Shown: positions 52,501 to 59,795, counted from the first letter of the stretch. The stretch: 64,000 nucleotides of DNA from Erwinia sp. SLM-02 (GCF_037450285.1 NZ_JAQISN010000001.1:496001-560000); one strand, 5' to 3'. Notes: generated by a model from the letters alone, not told the origin. A program made the numbers and translations.

Positions 52501-55488
52501 ATCAGCATCGGCATCAGCATCCGCATCGGCATCGGCATCCGCATCCGCATCGGCGTCGGCGTCAGCATCGGCATCCGCATCGGCGTCCGCATCGGCATCC
52601 GCATCGGCATCCGCATCCGCGTCGGCATCCGCATCGGCGTCGGCGTCGGCATCCGCGTCGGCATCGGCATCCGCATCGGCATCCGCATCGGCGTCAGCAT
52701 CCGCATCGGCATCGGCATCGGCATCGGCATCCGCGTCCGCATCGGCATCGGCATCCGCATCGGCATCCGCATCGGCATCCGCATCCGCGTCCGCATCGGC
52801 ATCCGCATCGGCGTCGGCATCAGCGTCCGCATCGGCATCGGCGTCGGCATCCGCATCGGCGTCGGCATCCGCATCCGCATCCGCATCCGCATCGGCATCC
52901 GCATCCGCGTCAGCATCCGCATCCGCATCGGCATCGGCATCGGCATCCGCATCCGCATCGGCATCGGCGTCGGCATCAGCATCGGCGTCGGCATCCGCAT
53001 CCGCATCGGCATCCGCATCGGCATCCGCATCGGCATCCGCATCCGCATCGGCATCCGCATCGGCATCGGCGTCGGCATCGGCATCCGCATCGGCGTCGGC
53101 ATCGGCATCGGCATCGGCATCGGCATCCGCGTCAGCATCGGCATCCGCGTCGGCATCGGCGTCAGCATCCGCATCGGCATCCGCATCGGCATCCGCGTCG
53201 GCGTCAGCATCCGCATCCGCATCGGCATCCGCGTCAGCATCGGCATCCGCGTCAGCATCGGCATCCGCATCAGCATCCGCATCGGCGTCAGCGTCAGCAT
53301 CCGCATCGGCATCGGCATCGGCATCCGCATCGGCATCAGCGTCGGCATCCGCATCCGCATCGGCGTCAGCATCCGCGTCGGCATCGGCATCGGCATCCGC
53401 ATCCGCATCGGCGTCGGCATCCGCATCGGCGTCGGCATCGGCATCCGCATCGGCATCAGCGTCGGCATCGGCATCCGCATCGGCGTCCGCATCCGCATCG
53501 GCATCGGCATCCGCATCCGCATCGGCGTCAGCATCGGCATCGGCATCGGCATCCGCATCCGCATCCGCATCCGCATCCGCGTCAGCATCGGCATCCGCAT
53601 CGGCATCGGCGTCGGCATCCGCATCGGCGTCGGCGTCCGCATCGGCATCGGCATCGGCATCGGCATCCGCATCCGCATCGGCGTCCGCATCCGCATCCGC
53701 ATCCGCATCGGCATCGGCATCGGCGTCAGCATCCGCATCCGCATCCGCATCGGCATCCGCATCGGCGTCCGCATCCGCATCGGCGTCAGCATCCGCATCC
53801 GCATCCGCGTCCGCATCGGCATCGGCATCGGCATCGGCATCCGCATCGGCATCGGCATCGGCATCCGCGTCAGCATCCGCATCGGCGTCAGCATCGGCAT
53901 CGGCATCCGCATCGGCATCCGCATCGGCATCGGCATCGGCATCCGCATCGGCGTCCGCATCGGCATCCGCATCGGCGTCGGCATCCGCATCGGCATCGGC
54001 ATCGGCGTCCGCGTCAGCATCCGCATCCGCATCCGCGTCGGCGTCGGCATCGGCATCGGCATCCGCATCAGCATCCGCATCGGCGTCAGCATCGGCATCC
54101 GCATCCGCATCGGCATCCGCATCCGCATCGGCGTCGGCATCGGCGTCAGCATCCGCGTCGGCGTCGGCATCCGCATCGGCGTCTGCATCGGCATCCGCAT
54201 CGGCGTCCGCATCCGCATCCGCATCCGCATCCGCATCCGCATCCGCATCCGCATCGGCATCCGCATCCGCATCCGCATCCGCATCCGCGTCGGCATCGGC
54301 ATCGGCGTCAGCATCGGCATCGGCGTCAGCATCCGCATCGGCATCCGCATCGGCATCCGCATCGGCGTCGGCATCCGCATCCGCATCGGCGTCAGCATCC
54401 GCATCCGCGTCAGCATCCGCATCGGCGTCAGCGTCGGCATCGGCGTCGGCATCCGCATCGGCGTCGGCATCCGCGTCGGCATCCGCATCGGCATCGGCAT
54501 CGGCGTCGGCATCGGCATCGGCATCCGCATCGGCATCGGCATCGGCATCCGCATCCGCATCGGCATCGGCATCGGCGTCCGCATCCGCATCCGCATCCGC
54601 ATCCGCATCCGCATCCGCATCCGCATCCGCATCGGCATCGGCGTCCGCATCGGCATCCGCATCGGCATCGGCGTCAGCATCTGCATCCGCATCGGCATCG
54701 GCGTCGGCGTCGGCATCCGCATCGGCGTCAGCATCGGCATCGGCGTCAGCATCCGCATCGGCATCCGCATCGGCGTCAGAGTCACTGTCGGAGTCTGAGT
54801 CGCTGTCGGAATCGGAGTCACTGTCGGAATCGGAGTCGCTGTCGGAGTCTGAATCGCTGTCGGAATCTGAATCACTGTCGGAATCTGAATCGCTGTCGGA
54901 ATCTGAATCGCTGTCGGAGTCTGAGTCGCTGTCGGAGTCTGAATCGCTGTCGGAATCGGAGTCACTGTCGGAATCTGAATCGGAGTCAGCGTCCGCATCC
55001 GCATCACTGTCGGAGTCGGAGTCAGAGTCACTGTCGGAATCTGAATCGCTGTCGTCGCTGTTGTTCTTATCGTCGTCGCTTTCGCCCAGGAACATCGCTC
55101 CTAAGCCAAGCAGGCCGGCGCCAGCAAATGCCAGCCCGGCCGCATAACTTGGTTCCGCACCGCCCAGCAATAAGCCGTCGATATCGGCAATAGATTCAAA
55201 ATGGAAACCGGTGGCGGGATCCTGCACCCACCACAGGGCGCCCTGACTATCTTCCAGGACTAAATCACTCGTGTGGCCCTGTGCATCAGCCACATAGAAA
55301 TTCTGGAGTACGACCTTTTCGCCAGAGTGTAGCGTAACGATCAAATCATTCCCGGAGCGTGTTGTTGCAGCGATGTCGCTGCGCTCCAGTTGTAGCTTTA
55401 CTACGCTAGGCCTGGTCAGATTAACCTGCTCAGCTGATACGCTGGAGGTTGCTCCGCCGTCCTTTACGGTTACAGCTATGTTATTCAT
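46504..55488 (-). CDS. Giant type I-secreted adhesin with Ser-Asp/Ala-Asp tract
   Basis: About 2994 residues from ATG 55488 (MNNIAVTVKDGG) behind GGGAG; 18 upstream in-frame codons run through a hairpin and are discounted. Residues 1-110 resemble the N-terminal prefix of Salmonella BapA; 116-135 are hydrophobic. Residues 147-1626 are 740 unbroken dipeptides: (SD)8 (AD)3 (SD)35 (AD)694. Ten Ig-like repeats follow (about 1628-2495), then two VCBS-like modules, and a tail with a degenerate RTX nonapeptide region (DSVSGSAYNDTFTLGDGADT) typical of type I secretion targets. First gene of the operon with its exporter. Expected function is surface attachment and biofilm; the acidic tract is likely a disordered, calcium-binding stalk. 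No lapD or lapG homologue is in the window. Confidence 0.93.
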   Translation of the reverse strand: MNNIAVTVKDGGATSSVSAEQVNLTRPSVVKLQLERSDIAATTRSGNDLIVTLHSGEKVVLQNFYVADAQGHTSDLVLEDSQGALWWVQDPATGFHFESIADIDGLLLGGAEPSYAAGLAFAGAGLLGLGAMFLGESDDDKNNSDDSDSDSDSDSDSDSDSDADADADSDSDSDSDSDSDSDSDSDSDSDSDSDSDSDSDSDSDSDSDSDSDSDSDSDSDSDSDSDSDSDSDSDSDSDADADADADADADADADADADADADADADADADADADADADADADADADADADADADADADADADADADADADADADADADADADADADADADADADADADADADADADADADADADADADADADADADADADADADADADADADADADADADADADADADADADADADADADADADADADADADADADADADADADADADADADADADADADADADADADADADADADADADADADADADADADADADADADADADADADADADADADADADADADADADADADADADADADADADADADADADADADADADADADADADADADADADADADADADADADADADADADADADADADADADADADADADADADADADADADADADADADADADADADADADADADADADADADADADADADADADADADADADADADADADADADADADADADADADADADADADADADADADADADADADADADADADADADADADADADADADADADADADADADADADADADADADADADADADADADADADADADADADADADADADADADADADADADADADADADADADADADADADADADADADADADADADADADADADADADADADADADADADADADADADADADADADADADADADADADADADADADADADADADADADADADADADADADADADADADADADADADADADADADADADADADADADADADADADADADADADADADADADADADADADADADADADADADADADADADADADADADADADADADADADADADADADADADADADADADADADADADADADADADADADADADADADADADADADADADADADADADADADADADADADADADADADADADADADADADADADADADADADADADADADADADADADADADADADADADADADADADADADADADADADADADADADADADADADADADADADADADADADADADADADADADADADADADADADADADADADADADADADADADADADADADADADADADADADADADADADADADADADADADADADADADADADADADADADADADADADADADADADADADADADADADADADADADADADADADADADADADADADADADADADADADADADADADADADADADADADADADADADADADADADADADADADADADADADADADADADADADADADADADADADADADADADADADADADADADADADADADADADADADADADADADADADADADADADADADADADADADADADADADADADADADADADADADADADADADADADADADADADADADADADADADADADADADADADADADADADADADVDAPDAPEGLAVAEDGLTITGTGEPGAAVTVYDANNNVISVPGTVVGEDGNFTVTLTTPQTNGETLNVTLTDPAGNESLPGTVDAGDTTPPAQVDDLNVAEDGLSITGTGEPGASITVRDADGNVISLPGAVVGEDGNFTVNLNVPQTNGETLSVIQTDEAGNPSDPATVDAGDTTPPAQVDDLNVADDGLSITGTGEPGASITVRDADGNVISLPGAVVGEDGNFTVNLSTPQTNGETLSVIQTDEAGNPSDPATVDAGDTTPPAQVDDLIVSNDGLTIIGTGEPGASITVRDADGTIISLPGAVVGEDGNFVVNLNPAQINGETLSVVQTDQAGNPSDPATVDAGDTTPPAQVDDLNVAEDGLSITGTGEPGASITVRDADGNVISLPGAVVGEDGNFTVNLSTPQTNGETLSVIQTDEAGNPSDPTTVDAGDTTPPAQVDDLNVAENGLSISGTGEPGATITVRDADGNLLSLPGAVVGEDGNFTVLLNAAQTNGQTLSVIQTDEAGNPSDPATVDAGDTTPPAQVDDLEVAENGLSISGTGEPGASITVRDADGNIISLAGAVVGEDGNFTVNLSTPQTNGETLSVIQTDEAGNPSDPATVDAGDTTPPAQVDDLNVAENGLSISGTGEPGASITVRDANGNVISVAGATVGEDGNFLVILTTAQTNGQTLSVIQTDEAGNPSDPTTVDAGDTTPPVQVGDLDVAINGLTITGTGEPGASITVRDANNNVISVAGAVVGEDGNFTVTLTSAQTNGQALTVQQTDPAGNPSPTAPVTAHDTTPPDAPTGLSINTAGTVITGTGEPGSTVSVKDANGNTISPANVKVGENGSFTVNLTTPQTNGTQLSVTLTDNANNPSTASSVKAAIIVTATPDTGEVDFLTHTGSVQSATVAPSSSTALLTVGLGANLLNITLLGSTPYVQLTVGANETRSLTVTGSVTGVQAASTVSAYLYHVNTDGSLTRVQSGQLYQLLLGLGGTSSGSHTFTISTAGSYVIALNTTGVAAITTNTLTVNAATDLTTTVLTNSTSTTGHLLANDTSSTIGEIPTGTHVSTVNGGAVGSTGNTTFTNAYGTLLVNAAGDYTFTLAANLKVNSLPATTSFTYQVVDSHNVTTSSTLTITLHNGVNTFSALMAVESFDTDAEASGTVHGNVHDGDTTTHTGATLNIDGISLTDDGTASTTVDGLYGTLTISADGTYSYELNEGITAADITSKEVFSYSLVETDGSITLNSLTIDLAPTVTGTSEDDSVSGSAYNDTFTLGDGADTVVYHLLDNADATGGNGDDTWTDFTVGEDHIDVSELLQGWDGSAATIGNYVSVEHTNDGNTVVSIDRDGAGTQYDSTELITLENVTVTLDELLQQHNTSV
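48004..50607 (-). repeat. Ten tandem Ig-like repeats of about 261 bp in the adhesin
   Basis: Unit of 87 residues (the first about 85), starting DTTPPAQVDDLNV and containing GTGEPGASITVRDADGN and VVGEDGNFTV. Inner units are nearly the same in both protein and DNA, pointing to recent duplication or gene conversion; the two C-terminal units and the first are the most divergent. Boundaries are read from the protein and accurate to a few bases. Confidence 0.9.
50611..54774 (-). repeat. 694 consecutive Ala-Asp dipeptide codon pairs (hexanucleotide tract)
   Basis: 4164 bp made only of hexamers that read [A/G]TCNGC on the plus strand, so every unit encodes Ala-Asp on the minus strand. Variation is confined to synonymous third positions. 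GCG and GCC are frequent, GCT moderate and GCA rare. Runs of the same hexamer occur, the longest seen being 13 copies of ATCCGC at 51985-52062. Five of the six reading frames stay open here, which creates false genes. Confidence 0.97.
54775..55050 (-). repeat. Ser-Asp block with a three-unit Ala-Asp insert
   Basis: Forty-six hexamers: in protein order 8 Ser-Asp, 3 Ala-Asp (54985-55002), 35 Ser-Asp. Serine codons alternate between the AGY and TCN families, often in the cycle AGC/AGT, TCC, TCA, giving an 18-bp higher-order repeat. The serines are the only hydroxyl side chains in the whole 1480-residue tract and so the only possible O-glycosylation or phosphorylation sites within it. Confidence 0.95.
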
Positions 55489-55515
55489 AAACTTGCACTC
55501 CCATGAGGATTGAGC

Positions 55516-55544
55516 ATTTGGCGAGGCCTTAAAAATCGCCAAAT
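55516..55544 (-). promoter_or_regulatory. Leader hairpin just upstream of the adhesin start
   Basis: ATTTGGCGA and TCGCCAAAT form a perfect nine-base-pair stem with an 11-base loop, 28-56 bases before the ATG and 20 bases before the GGGAG ribosome site. It could modulate ribosome access or mRNA stability. Confidence 0.45.
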
Positions 55545-57246
55545 CGTTTACTAATTTGATACGTACTTAATAGAAGTTGTAGCAAGCACCTTTGGAGCTT
55601 ATTCCCTTCTTATTTCAACTGCTTACTGCTTCTGGCGCGGAAGTTTTATGCGGGCCTTATTAGAGTTGCATTTCAGCGGGGCAGGTCTGGTACCTGGCTA
55701 TCGGATCTTTTTTTGTTTTTATGGTTTACGCATTCAATCAGGCATAAATCCGATATTAAACAATAAGTCATCTGACAAACGGGCAAGACGATGCCCCCCT
55801 GAATAAGGGGCATAAAAAGTGTTTTATTATCCAGTTGATTACTCTGGATTATTATTGTCAGAGGTGACTTTATGGTAATGATATAATTTATATCACTATC
55901 AGCTGTGCACCCCATGATGGCAGGGGGACCTGTCCTTCCTGCAAAACTGAAATATCAAATCCATTCACGGCACCACAGCCCTTTATTATTCGTCGGGTGC
56001 AGATTCTTTAACCCGTAATAAAATAAGGCTGATAAAAAAATAGTTTGCCATAGCTCACAGAATTTCCGGGTGCCCTGAAATATATCCTGCTGGGCTTCAC
56101 ACATTCGTTAACCGCAGTGGCGAGAATAACCAACCAGCAATAACCGAGACGTAAGACGAACCTGAGTCCAGGGATCCGTGATTCACCCTGTGGTGACGCG
56201 TCAACGCGATCGCTCGGGTTAATGTGCCGTTCGGATTAAAAAGGGAAAAAAGGGTCAGTGACATTCTCTGTGCGATTGAATGTGTACGGAAGCGATTGTC
56301 GGGATCGATCGCAGAGCCAGTGGTGGAAGGCAAAATGATCATCGCTGTTGAGCATTGATTGGAAAGTAGAGTACCTGCCATAGCATGAGTGAGGCCAGGG
56401 ACTAACCGATAGTCAACACGATGTACTTTCATACTGCAGTCCTTAACACCATCAAAAGGTTAAAGCTCTTCATCATTGGCTGCGCATCACACAATTTGAA
56501 ATCATCTCCGCGAACTGAGAACCCCGATCTCTAACTAAATTGGAGCTTAGTGTGTTAATTCAGTTAATTGAAATCGGTTTGAATGCGCGTGTATCTGATT
56601 TTTGATAGGCTGATCCTATTGAATGGTTTCGGATGTAAACAACCGTCTATCTTAAATTAAGATAAGTCTCACTTAATGGCATTACCAGTGACGGTGTTTT
56701 GTCACATACTGATAACATCATGAATTAGAATGCTTTTTTTTCATTAGCGTTTTTTATGTATGATGGGGTTGCGTCGATTTGAATGCGATTATTCTTAGTC
56801 TGGCGATGATTGGTAAGGTTTTCTGTTGTTTTAAAATGTAATTATTGATTTCTTTTTATGCTTCCGCAGCGTGAAAAATGTGATTTATTCGTAAAATCAT
56901 TAAAAAATTTATCGTTTTTTTTATTCAAAAGTGTGATCTGTATCACACTAAATTGCCGTTTAATGTAAAAATGCTGATAAATCAACGTTCCTTACCGCTT
57001 TTTCTCTGCAGACTCATTAATCCCCATAGACTATATCTGTAAAGGTTAAGAAATATTTTTTCATTATTTCTATGCTTTTTTATGTGACTGATTCTTAAAG
57101 AGTGCAAATGGTCATCAGATAATGTTAACAATGGTGGGCGGCGATTAATCAATGACATAACGGCTTTGACGGCAGTGCGAAATCCGCACCGCCTGCTACC
57201 GGAGAGAGGGAAAGGGAAGAGGCGTGTCTCTCAAAGGACTAAGGGG
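55545..57246. other. Gene-free, AT-rich region upstream of the adhesin
   Basis: About 1.7 kb between the adhesin leader and the yohD stop. Minus-strand frames at 55673-55915 and 56097-56432 look unlike proteins and lack good ribosome sites. The part from about 56500 to 57160 is markedly AT-rich with many T- and A-runs, in contrast to the GC-rich flanks, a pattern common for H-NS-bound control regions. It contains one perfect CRP palindrome (56930-56949). A GC-rich hairpin near 57171-57193 may follow yohD. Confidence 0.6.
56930..56949. promoter_or_regulatory. Perfect CRP site in the adhesin upstream region
   Basis: AGTGTGATCTGTATCACACT is a 20-bp palindrome with TGTGA-N6-TCACA, the CRP consensus. 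It is about 1.44 kb from the adhesin ATG and downstream of yohD, so it serves either a long adhesin leader or an unseen small RNA. FNR is excluded by the half-site sequence. Confidence 0.75.
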
Positions 57247-57816
57247 TCATTTGCCGCGCTTATAGCGGCGGAAAGCAAAGCGGGCTCCCCAGACTAAAGC
57301 AATCGCCAGCACCAGCCAGAACAGCTGCTTGAGGTGATGATCGAGCGCGTGCAGCCACGGTGCAATAACCTGGCCACCCAGATAGCCGAGTGTGACAAAC
57401 AACGTTGCCCATAGCACTGCACCAACCACGTTGAGCATCAGAAAGGTCGTCGGGCGCAGGCGGCTGGCTCCGATGATGATAGGCCCGACAATGCGCAGGC
57501 CGTACATAAAGCGGACGCCGATGACGAAGAGCACGGGCCGCTTGCGGATCAGCCGGTTCGCCGAGGCAATTTTATCCTCGTGCTTTTTAAACCGTTTGAG
57601 GATGCTGGTGCCGTAGTATCGCCCGAGGAAAAACAGCGCGGTATCCCCCAGAATGCCGCCGCAGGCCGTAACCAGCAGCACCCAGCCATAGCGCAACAGC
57701 CCTTCATGAGCGGCGACACCACCCAGTATGGTAAACGTTTCCCCCTCTGCCAGGCAGCCAATAAAAAGCGCCCAATAGCCATATTCCGTAATCAGCGTAT
57801 TCACATCACCAGGCAA
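57247..57816 (-). CDS. yohD: YohD, DedA-family membrane protein
   Basis: 189 residues from a TTG start at 57816. Homologous to E. coli YohD (192); DedA/SNARE-associated fold with LAEGETFTILGGVAAHEGL near 20, the conserved RFMYGLRIVGPIIIGASRL near 100 and GGQVIAPWLHALDHHLKQ near 150. DedA proteins affect undecaprenyl-phosphate or phospholipid recycling and proton homeostasis. The ATG at 57834 is within the same open frame, but AAGGAGA at 57824-57830 lies after it and fits only the TTG, giving MPGDVNTLITEYGY. Confidence 0.9.
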   Translation of the reverse strand: MPGDVNTLITEYGYWALFIGCLAEGETFTILGGVAAHEGLLRYGWVLLVTACGGILGDTALFFLGRYYGTSILKRFKKHEDKIASANRLIRKRPVLFVIGVRFMYGLRIVGPIIIGASRLRPTTFLMLNVVGAVLWATLFVTLGYLGGQVIAPWLHALDHHLKQLFWLVLAIALVWGARFAFRRYKRGK

Positions 57817-58037
57817 AATTGCTCTCCTTAACATCGTTCAAGTCAGCTAAGTTTAGCGTTTTGTGATCGATCCCGCAGCCTGTGGAAACTCCCGGTATTT
57901 ATTTTCGAAGAGAAATTAGGGCATTAGCCCATCGGCGTGGCTGAGCAAAAAGCAAACGATTCAGGGGCGCGTATACTGATTGTGTTGCCGCTACAGATTG
58001 AATCCACCGGCGGCCAGACGTAGTGAGGAGTGAAGAT

Positions 58038-58625
58038 ATGAACCACGTATGGGGACTTCTTGCGCATCCTGACCGTGAGATGCGGGATATCAAGCGAGAG
58101 AACGAAACGCTCTCTCATCATTACACTCATCATGTTTTACTGATGGCGCTGATCCCGGTGATCTGTGCATTTATTGGTACCACTCAGATCGGCTGGGATA
58201 TCGGTGTGGGCCAGACCATTCCGCTGTCTCTTTTCAGTGCTTTTGCGCTGGCGGTGGTGTTTTATGCGGTCATCCTGGCCGGGGTTGCCGTTATGGGGCG
58301 GGTGATCTGGTGGATGGCGCGTGACTATCCGCAGCGTCCTCGTCTTGCCAGCTGTATGGTCTTCGCCGGATACATTGCCACGCCGCTGTTTCTCAGCGGG
58401 CTGGTCGCGCTTTACCCGCTGGTCTGGCTGTGCGTGCTGATCGGTGCGCTGGCGCTGGTGTACACCGGCTATCTGCTCTACGTCGGTATACCTCTGTTTC
58501 TGAATATCGATCGCGACGAAAGTCTGCGCATTTCCGGTTCTACGCTGGCCATCGGTATCCTGGTTCTGGAAGTGCTGCTGGCGATCACGGTCCTGATGTG
58601 GGGCTACGGATACCGCCTGTTTTAA
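58038..58625 (+). CDS. yohC: YohC, Yip1-family inner-membrane protein
   Basis: 195 residues, the E. coli YohC length, from ATG 58038 behind GAGGAG (a GTG five codons earlier is less likely). About five membrane helices; near-identical blocks include PVICAFIGTTQIGW near 40, GVAVMGRVIWWMARDYPQRP near 80 and ATPLFLSGLVALYPLVWLC near 115. Function unknown. Divergent from yohD; pbpG follows on the same strand. Confidence 0.93.
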   Translation: MNHVWGLLAHPDREMRDIKRENETLSHHYTHHVLLMALIPVICAFIGTTQIGWDIGVGQTIPLSLFSAFALAVVFYAVILAGVAVMGRVIWWMARDYPQRPRLASCMVFAGYIATPLFLSGLVALYPLVWLCVLIGALALVYTGYLLYVGIPLFLNIDRDESLRISGSTLAIGILVLEVLLAITVLMWGYGYRLF

Positions 58626-58804
58626 CCCCCTGTGCCACCGGGAAACCGGTGGCGTTCTGGAAATGCCTGGAAACGAATAATCCATAGGAAATTACCCGGA
58701 TTACAGCGTATTATGCGCGAGCCAGCCCTCGCAACTTTTCCGTTTCTGCGGGTGGCGGCGTGTGGTTACCACACCTGAATCACTAGCCGTTAAGTTCTGA
58801 ACTG

Positions 58805-59755
58805 ATGCCTGCAAAAATCCGCTTATCTTTTTTGAGTTTGGCCCTGCTGTTTTCCGGCCCGCTACTCGTTAATCAGGCCGCTGCCCGTACACCTCAATCT
58901 GAATCCGCGCCCGCGGCGCAGCCGGAAATTGCCTCCGGCAGTGCGATGATTGTCGATATGGATACCCATAAAGTTATTTACGCCAACCATCCTGACCTGG
59001 TGCGGCCGATTGCCTCAATCACCAAGCTGATGACGGTGATGGTGGTACTGGATGCGCATCTGCCGATGGATGAGATCCTGAGCGTGGATATCAGTCAGAC
59101 CCCTGAAATGCGTGGGATTTATTCGCGCGTGCGGCTCAATAGCGAAATAAGCCGTAAGAACATGATGCTGCTGGCGCTGATGTCCTCGGAAAACCGAGCG
59201 GCAGCGAGTCTGGCACATCATTATCCCGGCGGATACGATGCCTTTATCCGCGCAATGAACGCGAAAGCGCGCTCGCTGGGGATGACGAATACGCGTTATG
59301 TGGAGCCAACCGGGCTTTCAATCCATAACGTGTCAACCGCGCGTGACCTGACCAAACTGCTGATCGCCAGTAAGCGCTACCCGCTGCTGGGCGAGCTGAG
59401 TACGACTCGTGAAGATATGGCCACCTTTAGCCATCCGAATTACACGCTGCCGTTCCGCAACACCAATCATCTGGTGTATCGCCCGGACTGGAATATTCAG
59501 CTGACCAAAACCGGCTTCACCAATCAGGCCGGGCACTGCCTGGTCATGCGCACGGTGATCGGCAAGCGACCGGTTTCACTGGTGGTGCTGGATGCATTCG
59601 GTAAGTACACGCACTTTGCCGATGCCAACCGCCTGCGCAGCTGGGTCGAAACAGGGAAAATCTCCCCGGTGCCTGCCGCCGCGCTCAGCTATAAAAAGCA
59701 GAAGGCCGCTCAGGTGGCCAGCAATGCCGTCGCTGACGACAGCGCGGTGGAGTAA
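58805..59755 (+). CDS. pbpG: D-alanyl-D-alanine endopeptidase PbpG (PBP7)
   Basis: Periplasmic enzyme cleaving D-Ala-mDAP crosslinks. 316 residues, signal peptide ending near AAA-RT (residue 28). Serine-peptidase S11 motifs: SITK near 71-74, SSENR near 128, KTGFTNQAGHC near 239. Same context as E. coli pbpG-yohC-yohD, but in a different orientation. Confidence 0.95.
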   Translation: MPAKIRLSFLSLALLFSGPLLVNQAAARTPQSESAPAAQPEIASGSAMIVDMDTHKVIYANHPDLVRPIASITKLMTVMVVLDAHLPMDEILSVDISQTPEMRGIYSRVRLNSEISRKNMMLLALMSSENRAAASLAHHYPGGYDAFIRAMNAKARSLGMTNTRYVEPTGLSIHNVSTARDLTKLLIASKRYPLLGELSTTREDMATFSHPNYTLPFRNTNHLVYRPDWNIQLTKTGFTNQAGHCLVMRTVIGKRPVSLVVLDAFGKYTHFADANRLRSWVETGKISPVPAAALSYKKQKAAQVASNAVADDSAVE

Positions 59756-59766
59756 CCCGCTCGCAG

Positions 59767-59795
59767 CGTGCCGGCAGGTTTAACTCTCCGGCACG
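59767..59795. terminator. Hairpin at the convergent ends of pbpG and the GNAT gene
   Basis: CGTGCCGG pairs with CCGGCACG; the GNAT stop codon lies inside the loop. No long U-run, so termination strength is uncertain. Confidence 0.45.

Noticed and set aside
50611..54774. The hexamer tract as an assembly artefact
   Set aside because: The frame is kept over 4 kb, codons vary in a non-periodic way and both flanks join smoothly in one protein. Length could still be off if reads were short.
49126..54798. Long plus-strand open frame of Arg/Ile/Gly/Val repeats (1890 codons), with two other plus-strand frames over the same DNA
   Set aside because: They arise because the hexamer tract lacks stops in most frames. 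None joins a recognisable domain, signal or ribosome site; the minus-strand adhesin explains the DNA fully.
48004..55050. Repeat array considered as CRISPR or satellite DNA
   Set aside because: Units are 6 bp or 261 bp, are coding, have no unique spacers, and preserve one reading frame.
55137..55148. Tyr-Ala-Ala-Gly in the adhesin N-terminus as a certain LapG cleavage site
   Set aside because: Position and sequence are suggestive, but the N-terminal domain is BapA-like and no LapD/LapG is in the window; mentioned only as a weak hint.
55673..55915. Minus-strand 80-codon frame in the adhesin upstream region
   Set aside because: No ribosome site, no recognisable family; AT-rich non-coding composition.
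56097..56432. Minus-strand 111-codon frame in the adhesin upstream region
   Set aside because: Composition is not protein-like, it lacks a convincing ribosome site and I recognise no family. A small unknown gene cannot be wholly excluded.
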